DNA of 64,000 nt from positions 46,680 to 110,679 of the forward strand of contig CAZXKO010000114.1 of the NCBI GenBank assembly GCA_964641665.1, read 5' to 3'. The DNA comes from Gp1-AA133 sp964641665. Lineage in GTDB: Bacteria > Acidobacteriota > Terriglobia > Terriglobales > Acidobacteriaceae. Both the position numbers and the translations under genes were made by a program. The notes beneath the pieces are model-generated. The model was not told the origin of the DNA and searched no databases. It saw only the letters and a program-made list of their open reading frames with translations. The number at the start of each line of letters is the position of its first letter. Position 1 is the stretch's first letter. Shown here piece by piece: positions 36,488 to 43,971 of this stretch.

Positions 36488-36753
36488 ATGGGACGGTTCT
36501 CTGCGCGGGTCGGGTATGTATGCCCCAACACCAAAGCCGACCGTGGTAGAAAAGTTATCCTGGGCCGCGGGTGTCGCATATGGGCATGGGGTCCCCTTCG
36601 ACTACGCTCAGGGCAGGCTCTCGACTTCGTTCGGCTGACGCCTCACTGCGCTCGGGATGACAGGGTTGAAAGTACGTGAAAATTCGCAGCGCATGCGTAG
36701 CAGTGGATGGGAGCGATTTTCTCGCCTAAAATTCTGGGCCGGGGAGAAAAGTC
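36488..36753. repeat. Gap with long repeat
   Basis: An inverted long-repeat copy lies at about 36590-36665. No gene is seen. Confidence 0.6.
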
Positions 36754-37263
36754 ATGACTTCCAGGCGCGTTTTTTGGCTGATGGTGCTGGTTGTGGTGAG
36801 CGGCGGTTGGGTTTTGTCATCGCGCGGGCTGAGCGAACGCGCGCACGCGGCCTCGGCTTCGACTTCGGCGGCGGATCGGCAGGCGATCGAAAAACTCCAT
36901 CAGCAGGACATCGACGCCACACTGGCCCATGATCCTAAGGCGCTTGCCGACCTCTTTACCGAGGACGCCGTTCTGCTAGAACCCGGCTCCGCGGCTGTAA
37001 TCGGGAAGCGGGCGATCCTCGCCGAGAACCAGAAGGATCAGGCCGAACATCCCACCGCCAAGGTTGTCAGCTACAAGCCAGACGTCAAGGACGTGCAGGT
37101 GGTCGACGGTTGGGCTTTCGAGTGGGACTACTTTGACGGCAGCTATAAGGAATCCGAGAAAGCGGAGGTCAAGAGTTTTCACGCCAAAGCCCTTCGAGTC
37201 TTGAAGCGGCAGCCGGATGGATCGTGGAAATTTGCGCGGGTGATGTGGAATGTGGTGGAGTGA
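36754..37263 (+). CDS. Exported SnoaL-like/DUF4440 protein
   Basis: The 169-residue product has an N-terminal signal or anchor (VFWLMVLVVVSGGWVLSS) followed by an NTF2-like cone domain (about 42-167: DRQAIEKLHQQDIDATLAHD, LFTEDAVLLEPG, GWAFEWDYFDGSY, GSWKFARVMWNVVE). This matches the DUF4440/SnoaL_3 group, which holds diverse small-molecule binders or enzymes. No specific activity can be given. ATG at 36754. Confidence 0.85.
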   Translation: MTSRRVFWLMVLVVVSGGWVLSSRGLSERAHAASASTSAADRQAIEKLHQQDIDATLAHDPKALADLFTEDAVLLEPGSAAVIGKRAILAENQKDQAEHPTAKVVSYKPDVKDVQVVDGWAFEWDYFDGSYKESEKAEVKSFHAKALRVLKRQPDGSWKFARVMWNVVE

Positions 37264-37597
37264 GGGAAGGTTTCAGAGTTTCGAAGGTTTCAAGGTTTCA
37301 GAGTGGGGCGCGCTTTCGCTGCTTCCTGAAGATGTTCTCGACGGCTGCGCAGGGCGGCCTATCGAGCCAGGGTAGAGAAGTTATCCGGAGCCAGGGGCGC
37401 CGCACGCGAACGTGGGGTCCTTCGACTGCGTTCGGCTTTCGCCTCACTCCGCTCAGGATGACAGTTTTGATCTCTCTCCAGACTGTGGAAGCGTCACCTT
37501 ACTACGCATCGAAATTTTTTGGGCGCAAGCCTCGCGAGCCCCCGTACAACCTTGAAACCCTGAAACTTTGAAGCCTGCTTCTTGACTCTTGTCTTCC
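37264..37597. repeat. Gap with heptamers and long repeat
   Basis: AGGTTTC-type heptamers lie near 37268-37297 and TGAAACC-type units near 37550-37572 (opposite orientation). An inverted long-repeat copy lies near 37415-37465. No gene is seen. Confidence 0.6.
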
Positions 37598-38294
37598 TTA
37601 CGCCAGGTCGAACAAGAGGACTTCGCTGTCGGCGGCGGCTTTGATGGTTAGTGCTTTCTCGTCACTGATGGCGGCGCCATCGCCCTGGGCGAGCCTTTTA
37701 ACCGTTGAGTTCGACGCTGCCTTTGGCGACTTGCAGCCAGCCGTGGCGCCCCGGGGCGAAGGCGTGCGCGACTTCCTCGCCCGGTTTCAGCAGGGTGACG
37801 TAGAGGCGCGCGTCCTGGTTGATTTTCACCGAGCCATCTTTGGCGTCGGGCGAGGCGACGAGGCGGAGCTTTCCCTGCTTCTCGTCGCCGGGAAAACTCT
37901 TCTGCTCGTAGCTGGGCTCGAGACCTTTCTTATCCGGCAGAATCCAAATCTGGTAGAGGTGGACCCTGTCGGCCTGGGACGGGTTGAACTCGCTGTGGCG
38001 GATGCCGCGGCCGGCGGTCATGCGCTGGCCGTCGCCGGGGAGAATGACGGAACCGGTGCCGAGGCTGTCCTTGTGCTCGAGCTTGCCCTCGAGGACGTTG
38101 GTGATGATCTCCATGTCGCTGTGCGGGTGAGTGGGAAAGCCGGAGGCCGGGGCGTGGTCCTCGTTGATGACGCGCAGGGAGCGGAAGCCCATCCAGCGCG
38201 GGTCCCAGTAGTCGCTGAAGCTGAAGGTGTGCTTGGTGTTGAGCCAGCCGTAGTCGCCTCCACCGCGTTCGTTACTGCGGCGCAGGGTGATCAT
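37598..38294 (-). pseudogene. Pirin-family protein, frameshifted near its C terminus
   Basis: From ATG 38294 the frame encodes a pirin (MITLRRSNERGGGDYGWLNT, then HPHSDMEIITNVLEG and GRGIRHSEF metal-site segments) but stops at 37698 after GSVELNG. The expected C terminus continues in the next frame, from KRLAQGDGAAISDEKALTIK to EVLLFDLA, ending at 37598. Reading through with one base removed in the run TTTT (37696-37699) gives about 231 residues, the usual length of YhhW-type pirins. Pirins are metal-dependent cupins, some with quercetinase activity. The cause may be a real mutation or a base-call error. Confidence 0.8.
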
Positions 38295-38328
38295 GGGAGC
38301 CTCCTTGGTCGGATAAAAATCGAGAGAT

Positions 38329-38344
38329 ACTTGACTAGTCAAGT
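38329..38344. promoter_or_regulatory. 16-bp perfect palindromic operator upstream of pirin
   Basis: ACTTGACTAGTCAAGT is perfectly self-complementary and lies 34 bases before the pirin start codon, where a promoter would sit. The size and symmetry suit a dimeric MarR- or HxlR-like repressor; the regulator is not in the window. Confidence 0.6.
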
Positions 38345-38435
38345 GATTGGATGTGGGGAGAGCGAGAAAGGATTCGGAGGGGCGGGGCGATCCGGTAAAG
38401 ACTGTGCGTAAGCAATTCCCGATGAGTGCAATTGC

Positions 38436-38534
38436 CTGCTTGTCGATCAGCCGCAGCAGATGGTTTTCGGGAACCTGATGTTCCAGGCGAACGTAATAGA
38501 ACAGCGCTTCGGAGCGGTCGTGTTGCCCCATCAT
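38436..38534 (-). pseudogene. Relic of an IS1182/IS5-like transposase N terminus
   Basis: The minus frame reads MMGQHDRSEALFYYVRLEHQ and VPENHLLRLIDK, which is the conserved N terminus of a common transposase group. Homology stops after DK and no catalytic domain follows, so this is a short remnant. Confidence 0.6.
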
Positions 38535-38704
38535 GATCAGCAGGCCTCCGACGATGAGAATCCCGCAGAGCATGGGCAGAATCACTTTCTTCTAACATGC
38601 TTGTGCTGAATTCCACCTGCCAATTCCTAGCTGGAAATTAGGGACCTCGACCGGTGGTCAACACCAGTCGGGCGTCTGGACGTCCTCCGGCGTCATTCAC
38701 AGGA

Positions 38705-38902
38705 CTACAGCAACCCGCCAGTCTTTATCGTCAGAATATTCAGTGCCATTTCCAGTTTCAGAATGGCCGCGCCGAGTTCGGGATGCTCTCCGATCTCCTC
38801 TTGCAGGGCCTTCAGAATCCGGTGAGCACTTGCAATATGCGCGGCTGCTTGGGCGGGATGATCTTGCTCGGGATTTGGTTCGCTCCGTTTTTCCATCGCC
38901 AC
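38705..38902 (-). CDS. Small helical protein of unknown function
   Basis: The 65-residue product is mostly predicted helix (AAAHIASAHRILKALQEEIG, then GAAILKLEMALNILTIKTGG) with a charged N terminus (MAMEKRSEPNPEQDHPAQ). The amphipathic pattern and normal codon use make it plausible as a real gene. No family is recognised. It stands alone. Confidence 0.5.
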   Translation of the reverse strand: MAMEKRSEPNPEQDHPAQAAAHIASAHRILKALQEEIGEHPELGAAILKLEMALNILTIKTGGLL

Positions 38903-39239
38903 TCGCTCCCCGTACCTCTCAATTCTACGCAGCTATCTCCCGATTGGTTTGCGCATTTCGATCGCAGCGTAGTGTGTGCCTCCAGCGCGGGGTAGCGGCC
39001 AGCGCAGGAATTCTGTGCGTCAGTTCTCACCCTCACGCCTCGAAACTTGGGTCCCAGCCCTTCCAAAACCCCTTCAGCACGCCGCCCAACGTCCCCTCAG
39101 CGGTGCGTCTATCCGATCTCTTTGTCGAGTCTATGACCCCGCGCCCAGATGGTCCTGGCCGGCGCGATTTTCATTGCTAACGCAGAGTGTCTCCGTGTCG
39201 CATCAGTTGCAAAATTGGTATTCGCTTCGTGATGCCACG
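38903..39239. other. Gap without a recognised gene
   Basis: Several frames are open but none has a domain-like sequence or a good start. It may be decayed sequence upstream of the propeller relic. Confidence 0.4.
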
Positions 39240-39558
39240 GGATGTTGCGGCGCCAGCTCGTTCGGGCGGCAGCACTACGGACGGCAGGTTGTCAGCAGTG
39301 GCCGGGTCTCCGTTCCCCACAGGCACGCCCATCGATAACAATCTGCTGGCGCCCTTCTCGGGCAGCGTCACGACCGACCAGGCTGGGAGCTTCGTGTGGA
39401 TCGGGGCACCGCAATCGGCAAGCCTGGCGTCGTTCAGCATCAACTCGAGCACGGGAGCGCTCACGCCGCTCGGAGTCACGACCCTGCCCACGCCGCCGGT
39501 GCCGGGGCAAGTCAGCGTGGCGTACCACCAGTCGGATCGCAGTTCGATTGGGGGTTGA
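39240..39558 (+). pseudogene. Relic of a seven-bladed beta-propeller (lactonase-like) protein
   Basis: The frame encodes DGRLSAVAGSPFPTG, then SGSVTTDQAGSFVWIGAP and LASFSINSSTGALTPLG. These are blade motifs of the 6-phosphogluconolactonase-like propellers that are abundant in acidobacterial secretomes. Only about one and a half blades remain and there is no signal peptide or start, so this is a fragment. Confidence 0.6.
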
Positions 39559-39627
39559 TCGGTCGGGAGACAACGGACATCTGGCTTTGCGGTAAAATAT
39601 TTGCCGTTTGACCAAAGGAGGTGGACC

Positions 39628-39981
39628 ATGCGGTTCACTACCACCTTCCTTGCCGTCCTCCTGACCGTGGGTTGCGGAACGGGTGACCCACACACGATGT
39701 TCGGCACCAGTTTCTCCCCGCCTGCACTCCTGCAACTTTCTCCGAACACGGTACCGGTGAACAGCACTCAGTTCGCGATGACCGTTACGGGAACGAACTT
39801 TGGCGCTGATGCGGTCGTTTACTGGAACGGCCTACCCCAGAGCACAAGGTTCGTCAGTTCGACGCAGCTCCTGGTTAAGATTACGGACACCGACCTCACG
39901 CAATTCGGCCTGGCGCAAGTGTTCGTCCGCACCGGAGGGCTGACTTCGAACACCATGGACTTTGACGTAACTGCCCAGTGA
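39628..39981 (+). CDS. Small IPT/TIG-domain lipoprotein
   Basis: The 117-residue product has a lipoprotein signal (FTTTFLAVLLTVGCG, lipobox cysteine at about residue 16) and a single IPT/TIG immunoglobulin-like domain (LLQLSPNTVPVNSTQFAMTV, TGTNFGADAVVYWNG, TDLTQFGLAQVFVRTGGL). It is probably anchored in a membrane and exposed to the periplasm or surface. AAAGGAGGT lies directly upstream of ATG 39628, a near-perfect ribosome-binding site. Function unknown. Confidence 0.8.
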   Translation: MRFTTTFLAVLLTVGCGTGDPHTMFGTSFSPPALLQLSPNTVPVNSTQFAMTVTGTNFGADAVVYWNGLPQSTRFVSSTQLLVKITDTDLTQFGLAQVFVRTGGLTSNTMDFDVTAQ

Positions 39982-40094
39982 TGAAGAGCGCAGGGGCAGC
40001 TTTGTCGTGGCACTTGACTCGAGCACGTAAAGATAGCCAGCTCCCAAACCGGCCTGCGGTTCGGGAGCTCGGGCGATCTTACCAAGGACCGAAT

Positions 40095-40811
40095 TTACGT
40101 CTCGATGCCCACGTAGCACACGCGTCCGACTAGGTAGTCGGCGGCGGTCTTGCCGTCCTCCATGGTCATGACTTCGATGGGATAGGCCTGGTTGTGCGGG
40201 CGCAAGATCAGATGCTGGCCGGCGACTTCCACGTACTTCACGGTGCAGTCGCCATCTTTGGCGACGGCGTACATGTTGAATTCGCCTTTGCGGTACGGCT
40301 TCAGCGAGTTGTAGTGACGGTCGACGAGCACGGTCGCGCCCGGTAAGAGGCGTGGATACATGCTCATACCTTCCCGGCCGTCGGCGCGGATCATCACGAA
40401 GCGCTCCCAGTTCTCGCGGTGTCCTTCCATTTCGGGCTTCATCTTGCGCAGAAAGCTTTTCTTGAACTTGAGGATCTCGCGCACGTTCATGCTCATCACC
40501 AGCGGCTCGCTGGCGGCGATGGGGCCATCGACCAGCAAGACATTGTCGAACTCGTCGTCGGTGGGAGGCAGGATGCTGGCCCGCTTGTTCACTTCGGTGG
40601 GCTCGATGAGGTCGAGCACCGAAAGGTGCTGCACATTCAGGACTTTATCCATGCCTTCCAGGCTGAGGCCGCGCTTGCGGTTGAGGAAGTTGGAGATGTG
40701 GGCCTGCTTGAATCCGGTTTGCTGCGCGAGGCGAAGTCCCGTCAGCCCGCCTTCTTCAATGCGATCCCAGAGAGTCTGGCGCAGATTTTCCTGCAGGGCT
40801 TTGAATTTCAT
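40095..40811 (-). CDS. Phage CI-like regulator (XRE HTH plus S24-like C-terminal domain)
   Basis: The 238-residue protein has an N-terminal helix-turn-helix (about 15-65; GLTGLRLAQQTGFKQAHISNFLNRKRGLSL) and a C-terminal S24/LexA-fold domain (about 150-235; GREGMSMYPRLLPGATVLVDRHY, FNMYAVAKDGDCTVKYVEV, LILRPHNQAYPIEVM). This is the layout of phage repressors and S24-like stress regulators. The Ser/Lys self-cleavage dyad can be partly matched (SMYP and VKYVE). The start ATG 40811 lies only 7 bases after a TATACT box, so the mRNA may be leaderless. It is divergent from the small gene at 40961. Confidence 0.85.
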   Translation of the reverse strand: MKFKALQENLRQTLWDRIEEGGLTGLRLAQQTGFKQAHISNFLNRKRGLSLEGMDKVLNVQHLSVLDLIEPTEVNKRASILPPTDDEFDNVLLVDGPIAASEPLVMSMNVREILKFKKSFLRKMKPEMEGHRENWERFVMIRADGREGMSMYPRLLPGATVLVDRHYNSLKPYRKGEFNMYAVAKDGDCTVKYVEVAGQHLILRPHNQAYPIEVMTMEDGKTAADYLVGRVCYVGIET

Positions 40812-40817
40812 GGGGAA

Positions 40818-40875
40818 AGTATAGCACGCGTCTATAGCACCCTGATATTTGTAACAGAAATGTAACATCTGTAAG
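40818..40875. promoter_or_regulatory. Operator region of the CI-like switch
   Basis: The minus-strand -10 box TATACT is at 40823-40818. Direct repeats TATAGCAC occur at 40820-40827 and 40833-40840 (13-base period). TGTAAC occurs at 40850-40855 and 40861-40866, and TGTAAG at 40870-40875 (11- and 9-base spacing). The near-helical-turn spacing suggests cooperative binding of the adjacent regulator. Confidence 0.6.
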
Positions 40876-40887
40876 GAAACAGAGTTC

Positions 40888-40915
40888 TTGACTTCCACAG
40901 GCCTAAAGCTATAGG
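40888..40915 (+). promoter_or_regulatory. Sigma-70-type promoter of the small divergent gene
   Basis: TTGACT (40888-40893), a 16-base spacer and TATAGG (40910-40915) are followed by a leader of about 40 bases to ATG 40961. Confidence 0.6.
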
Positions 40916-40960
40916 CTCTGGAGCATTTATAACTCATACTCGGTATTGCTTGGAGTCATC

Positions 40961-41176
40961 ATGGAATTCATGGCCTCCGAAGCCGAGGAAAGGAGCTTCG
41001 GGGAGTTTCCCCGCACGGTGCGCTCTTCGGAGTTGTTGTCCGCGGCAATGGAGAAACTTTTATCGTCGATTCGCTTTACGGGCCGGGTGAGCATCGTGGT
41101 GCAGAATGGCCGCGTGCTGAAATCGGGCTACGAGGAGGGCTACTTCCGGAATCAGGTGGCAGGTCTTGGGTCTTAG
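40961..41176 (+). CDS. Small protein opposite the CI-like regulator
   Basis: The 71-residue product (MEFMASEAEERSFGEFPRTV, then SELLSAAMEKLLSSIRFTGR and VSIVVQNGRVLKSGYEEGYF) has an alpha-beta-beta look and no recognised family. GGAG lies 7 bases before the ATG, and it has its own promoter. Its last residues (AGLGS) are encoded by GGTCTTG heptamers that overrun the 3' end. By position it resembles the Cro-side gene of a phage switch, but it shows no HTH. Confidence 0.6.
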   Translation: MEFMASEAEERSFGEFPRTVRSSELLSAAMEKLLSSIRFTGRVSIVVQNGRVLKSGYEEGYFRNQVAGLGS

Positions 41177-41469
41177 GTCTTGGGACAACAGGTCTTGAGA
41201 GTTGGGTTTAGGCGTTGCTTACGGAAGGAAGTCTGGCACTTTTAACTAAATAGCTGAACAGGTCGTCGTAAGAGAAACGAGCCCCGTGTCCGGGCAACCG
41301 GCGCAGGGCTTTCTTGTTGGAGTCGCTAGTCGCTAGTCTTTAGTCGTCAGCCAAGAACGTTTGGTCGATAAGGGTCGTTGGCTTTTGCCTAGAGCTGAGA
41401 GCTGATCACTGACAGCTAGAAGTCATTCATACCAAATTCGAAATTCATAGCAAGCGTCAGGAGGCAATC
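41177..41469. other. Gap with structured terminator-like hairpin and heptamers
   Basis: A hairpin at 41280-41310 pairs AGCCC with GGGCT around an inner CCGG-GCAA-CCGG helix and is followed by TTCTT, probably a terminator. Heptamers AGTCGCT, AGTCGCT, AGTCTTT and AGTCGTC follow at 41321-41348, and GAGCTGA units near 41392-41425. Confidence 0.55.
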
Positions 41470-41715
41470 ATGGAAGTTCATAACGATGCGATGGTTCCGG
41501 TCGAATTGAAGTATTGCGAGCGGTGTGGCGGGTTATGGGTGCGGTCGCAGGACGAGGGGGAAGTCTACTGTCCGGCGTGCGTGCCGAAGATGGCGGAATT
41601 TCCTCCGCCGCTGCGAAAGCCGCGGGTGGTGGTCGTGGCAGTGAATTCCGTCGATGAAATCGAAGCGTGCCTGGCAGAGTTGACCGGGAGCTGCGTAGAA
41701 GGGGGGAACGCATGA
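41470..41715 (+). CDS. Small zinc-ribbon protein
   Basis: The 81-residue product has two CxxC pairs (CERCGG at 16-21 and CPAC near 36-39) that form a likely single zinc ribbon, then a hydrophobic strand (RVVVVAVNSVDEIEACLAEL). AGGAGG lies directly before ATG 41470. No family name can be given. The stop overlaps the next micro-gene as ATGA. Position in the cassette suggests a phage regulatory protein. Confidence 0.65.
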   Translation: MEVHNDAMVPVELKYCERCGGLWVRSQDEGEVYCPACVPKMAEFPPPLRKPRVVVVAVNSVDEIEACLAELTGSCVEGGNA

Positions 41716-41819
41716 CGGCCGCCGCGATTGCAACATTAGCGGCGCAGGTCGATCCGAGAGAAAGCGACTTCGACCCGTGGCCGTGGGACGACGGCGCGAA
41801 TCCGGACCTGTGGATGTAG
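41712..41819 (+). CDS. 35-residue micro-gene, translationally coupled
   Basis: ATG 41712 overlaps the TGA of the preceding gene (ATGA). The product begins MTAAAIATLAAQVDPRESDF and ends DPWPWDDGANPDLWM. It is Trp- and Asp-rich at the C terminus. The overlap and unbiased composition support translation; the function is unknown. Confidence 0.45.
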   Translation: MTAAAIATLAAQVDPRESDFDPWPWDDGANPDLWM

Positions 41820-41840
41820 CGGACCCGCACGCTGGGCCTG

Positions 41841-42422
41841 TTGAGACGCTACATGTGGCTTTCGGTAGAAGTGAGACGGCTTCCCTCGGCTTTGGGACGA
41901 GAGTTCTTCCGCGCGCGGGTGTCTTCGTATCACGTTGCGACGTTTGAGGATACGGTGATTTTCGTGCACGACATGGAACGGACCATCGGGAGGCTGGACC
42001 CGTTCTCGCAGAAACTGATCGCGAAGATCGTGCTGCAGGAATACACCCAGGCGGAAACGGCGTGCCTGCTGGGATGTTCGTTGCGGAATATCGAGCGCTT
42101 CTACGTGGAAGCGCTGGACCGGTTGAGCGAAGAACTTCTGCGCGGAGGTCTGCTGCGGCCGATTCCCGGACTGACTCCGCTCGCTTCCCAAAAAAGTTGT
42201 CGAGAGGCAAGAATCGACGAAAATTTCGTAAGCTGTTGCAACGAAGGCAAAAATGTTTTTTTGAAAAGTTGGCCGGTTACCCCCCTCCAAAATGCTATTC
42301 TAGATTTAGAGAGTGAGAAAAGAGAACTCACTCGTAAGGGCGCGCTGCGAAGCGCGCCTTTTCTTTTTTACGCGGAGTCTGGGCGGCTGCCTTGTGAGAC
42401 GCCGACGGTCCGGGGGAGCTAG
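41841..42422 (+). CDS. Sigma-70 region-4-like / phage transcription regulator
   Basis: The confident part is residues about 1-105. RLDPFSQKLIAKIVLQEYTQ and AETACLLGCSLRNIERFYVE form a sigma region-4 helix-turn-helix without a region 2, as in ArpU/RinA-type phage late regulators. The start is TTG 41841 or ATG 41853. The frame then stays open to 42422, through two hairpins and a T-run that look like a terminator (42311-42369). The last about 85 residues are therefore either a poorly conserved tail or an artefact of a lost stop codon. Confidence 0.6.
   Translation: MRRYMWLSVEVRRLPSALGREFFRARVSSYHVATFEDTVIFVHDMERTIGRLDPFSQKLIAKIVLQEYTQAETACLLGCSLRNIERFYVEALDRLSEELLRGGLLRPIPGLTPLASQKSCREARIDENFVSCCNEGKNVFLKSWPVTPLQNAILDLESEKRELTRKGALRSAPFLFYAESGRLPCETPTVRGS
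42311..42369 (+). terminator. Tandem hairpins with T-run inside the sigma-like frame
   Basis: GAGTGAG pairs with CTCACTC (42311-42333). Directly after it GGCGCGCT pairs with AGCGCGCC (42339-42358, GCGA loop), followed by TTTTCTTTTTT. Confidence 0.8.
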
Positions 42423-42430
42423 GTTCCGGC

Positions 42431-42766
42431 ATGACGAAGGGGAAAACGAAGGCCAAGAGCAGGGGCGACAAGGCAACGGGGTCTGTGGCGGGGTCGGGAA
42501 AGCAGGTCGACCCGGACGCTTTGCGGCGGAAGATCGCGAACTATGTGGGGGGCAAGGCGCTGCTGATGGTGAAGACCTCGACTGATGAAGCGGTGAAGGT
42601 GGGCGACTTGTCGGCGATGAAGTATCTGTTCGAGCTGATCGGACTGCACCCGGTGTCCGCGGACGCAACCGGCCATAAGGAGAGTGACGACGGCAACGAC
42701 ATCGCCGCGGCGCTTCTGGCAGAGCTTGGGATTTCCGCGAAATCCGAGGGAGGAACCGGCCGATGA
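42431..42766 (+). CDS. Hypothetical protein of the phage-like cassette
   Basis: The 111-residue protein has a basic, disordered N terminus (TKGKTKAKSRGDKATGSV), a central helical region (DALRRKIANYVGGKALLMVK, then EAVKVGDLSAMKYLFELIGL) and an acidic tail. Its position after a region-4-like regulator is where phages often encode a small terminase-related protein, but no terminase motif is visible. ATG at 42431. Family not recognised. Confidence 0.6.
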   Translation: MTKGKTKAKSRGDKATGSVAGSGKQVDPDALRRKIANYVGGKALLMVKTSTDEAVKVGDLSAMKYLFELIGLHPVSADATGHKESDDGNDIAAALLAELGISAKSEGGTGR

Positions 42767-42817
42767 CGGTGAGGTTGCGGCCTCTGTGGAAAGCGATTCG
42801 GTAGAATGAGCAATCGA

Positions 42818-42852
42818 GGTTTCGGGTCTCAGGTGTCAGGGTTCAGGTTTCG
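42818..42852. repeat. Heptamer tandem repeat
   Basis: Five seven-base units: GGTTTCG, GGTCTCA, GGTGTCA, GGGTTCA and GGTTTCG. Confidence 0.8.
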
Positions 42853-42967
42853 CCAAGGCCCGAGTTCCGCAGAACTGAGGTCGAGATTTGGCTCAGGCTT
42901 GGCGATGACGTTTCGCTCCATGAGATTCTGGAATGAAAACTTTTCCGACGGGGAGAGGAACGTTGGG

Positions 42968-43420
42968 ATGGACATAACCTGGGTGACGGGCCGGATCGCA
43001 GTCGGCGGCGGGATCTGGAACGCGGACAACATGGAGGCGGTGGCGCGGGCGGGGATTTCGCACATCATCGACATGCAGATCGAGTTCGACGACACGGCGC
43101 TGGCGGAACCACACGGGATCGAAGTGCTGTGGAATCCGATCGACGATGACTTTCAGCCGAAGCCGGCGGCTGTGTTTCAGCGGGGAGTGGATTTTGCGAT
43201 CGAGGCGCTGGACCAACCGGGGACTAAGGTGTTCATCCATTGCGCGGCGGGAGTACACCGCGCGCCGATGATGGCGCTGGCATTGTTGTGCGCTCTGGGA
43301 TGGAAGTTGAGCGATGCGCTGCGACTGATCGAGACGCGGCGGCCGCGGGCCGATTTTGCGGATGTGTACGTGCAGAGCGTGGAGAGATTTCTGCCAGGGT
43401 ATGCGGCTTCGCGAAAGTAG
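42968..43420 (+). CDS. Dual-specificity/tyrosine phosphatase-like protein
   Basis: The 150-residue product has the cysteine-phosphatase signature HCAAGVHRAP, with catalytic Cys92 and Arg98, and an acidic loop IDDDF (59-63) that can supply the general acid. It is close to compact DSP-type phosphatases. ATG 42968 follows a GGAGAGG-type site; an open extension to 42806 translates heptamers. It could act on phosphoproteins or phosphorylated small molecules. In this cassette it may be a phage-carried accessory gene. Confidence 0.85.
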   Translation: MDITWVTGRIAVGGGIWNADNMEAVARAGISHIIDMQIEFDDTALAEPHGIEVLWNPIDDDFQPKPAAVFQRGVDFAIEALDQPGTKVFIHCAAGVHRAPMMALALLCALGWKLSDALRLIETRRPRADFADVYVQSVERFLPGYAASRK

Positions 43421-43560
43421 CGAGCGGCCTACGTGTCACGCGGTAAACGCATAGGTCCTTCGCTTCGCTCAGGACGACAGCGTGGATTCATCCCGTGCCC
43501 TGCGGACTGTGCACCCGGGGCAGAGCTGACGATTTGAGAGCTGGGTTACAGGAGGACAGC

Positions 43561-43971
43561 ATGTTGGATGCGCGGCGCCGCCCGAGGGGGCGGTTTTTTT
43601 ATTGGCTGCTTTCGGTGTTGTGGGTTTGGGGTATCGCGCATGCGCCTGTGGCTACGGCGCAAACGGCACCAGCGACGACTCGAGTGAGCGACGTGGTTTA
43701 CCGCGCGGATTCGACTCCGGCGTCGGGCGTGGTGCTGATTTCGTGGCCAGCGTTCACGACGGCGCACGGGAAGCCGGTGGCTGCGGGCAGCACGACCGTA
43801 GCGCTGGGTACGGGCGGAGCGTTCAACGCGGACCTGGTGCCGAACGCGGGGGCGAACCCTGCGGGAGCGTACTACACGGTGGTGTTTCAGCTCGATGACG
43901 TCGTGCGGACGGAATACTGGCTGGTGGGTACGACATCGCCGACCACGATCGGGGCGGTGCGGGCCATGTGA
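43561..43971 (+). CDS. Exported tail-fibre/collagen-like N-terminal segment
   Basis: The 136-residue product has a signal peptide (FFYWLLSVLWVWGIAHAPVATAQ) and the segment VSDVVYRADSTPASGVVLISWPAF, then DDVVRTEYWLVGTTSP. This block is known at the N terminus of much longer acidobacterial and phage-associated repeat proteins. It ends abruptly at GAVRAM, and the next frame continues with the block that normally follows, so the gene looks split. GGAGGACAGC precedes ATG 43561. Confidence 0.65.
   Translation: MLDARRRPRGRFFYWLLSVLWVWGIAHAPVATAQTAPATTRVSDVVYRADSTPASGVVLISWPAFTTAHGKPVAAGSTTVALGTGGAFNADLVPNAGANPAGAYYTVVFQLDDVVRTEYWLVGTTSPTTIGAVRAM

Noticed and set aside
43968..43971. Programmed frameshift between the tail-fibre-like frames
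   Set aside because: No slippery heptamer is seen, and residues expected between the two parts are missing, so deletion or decay is the simpler explanation.
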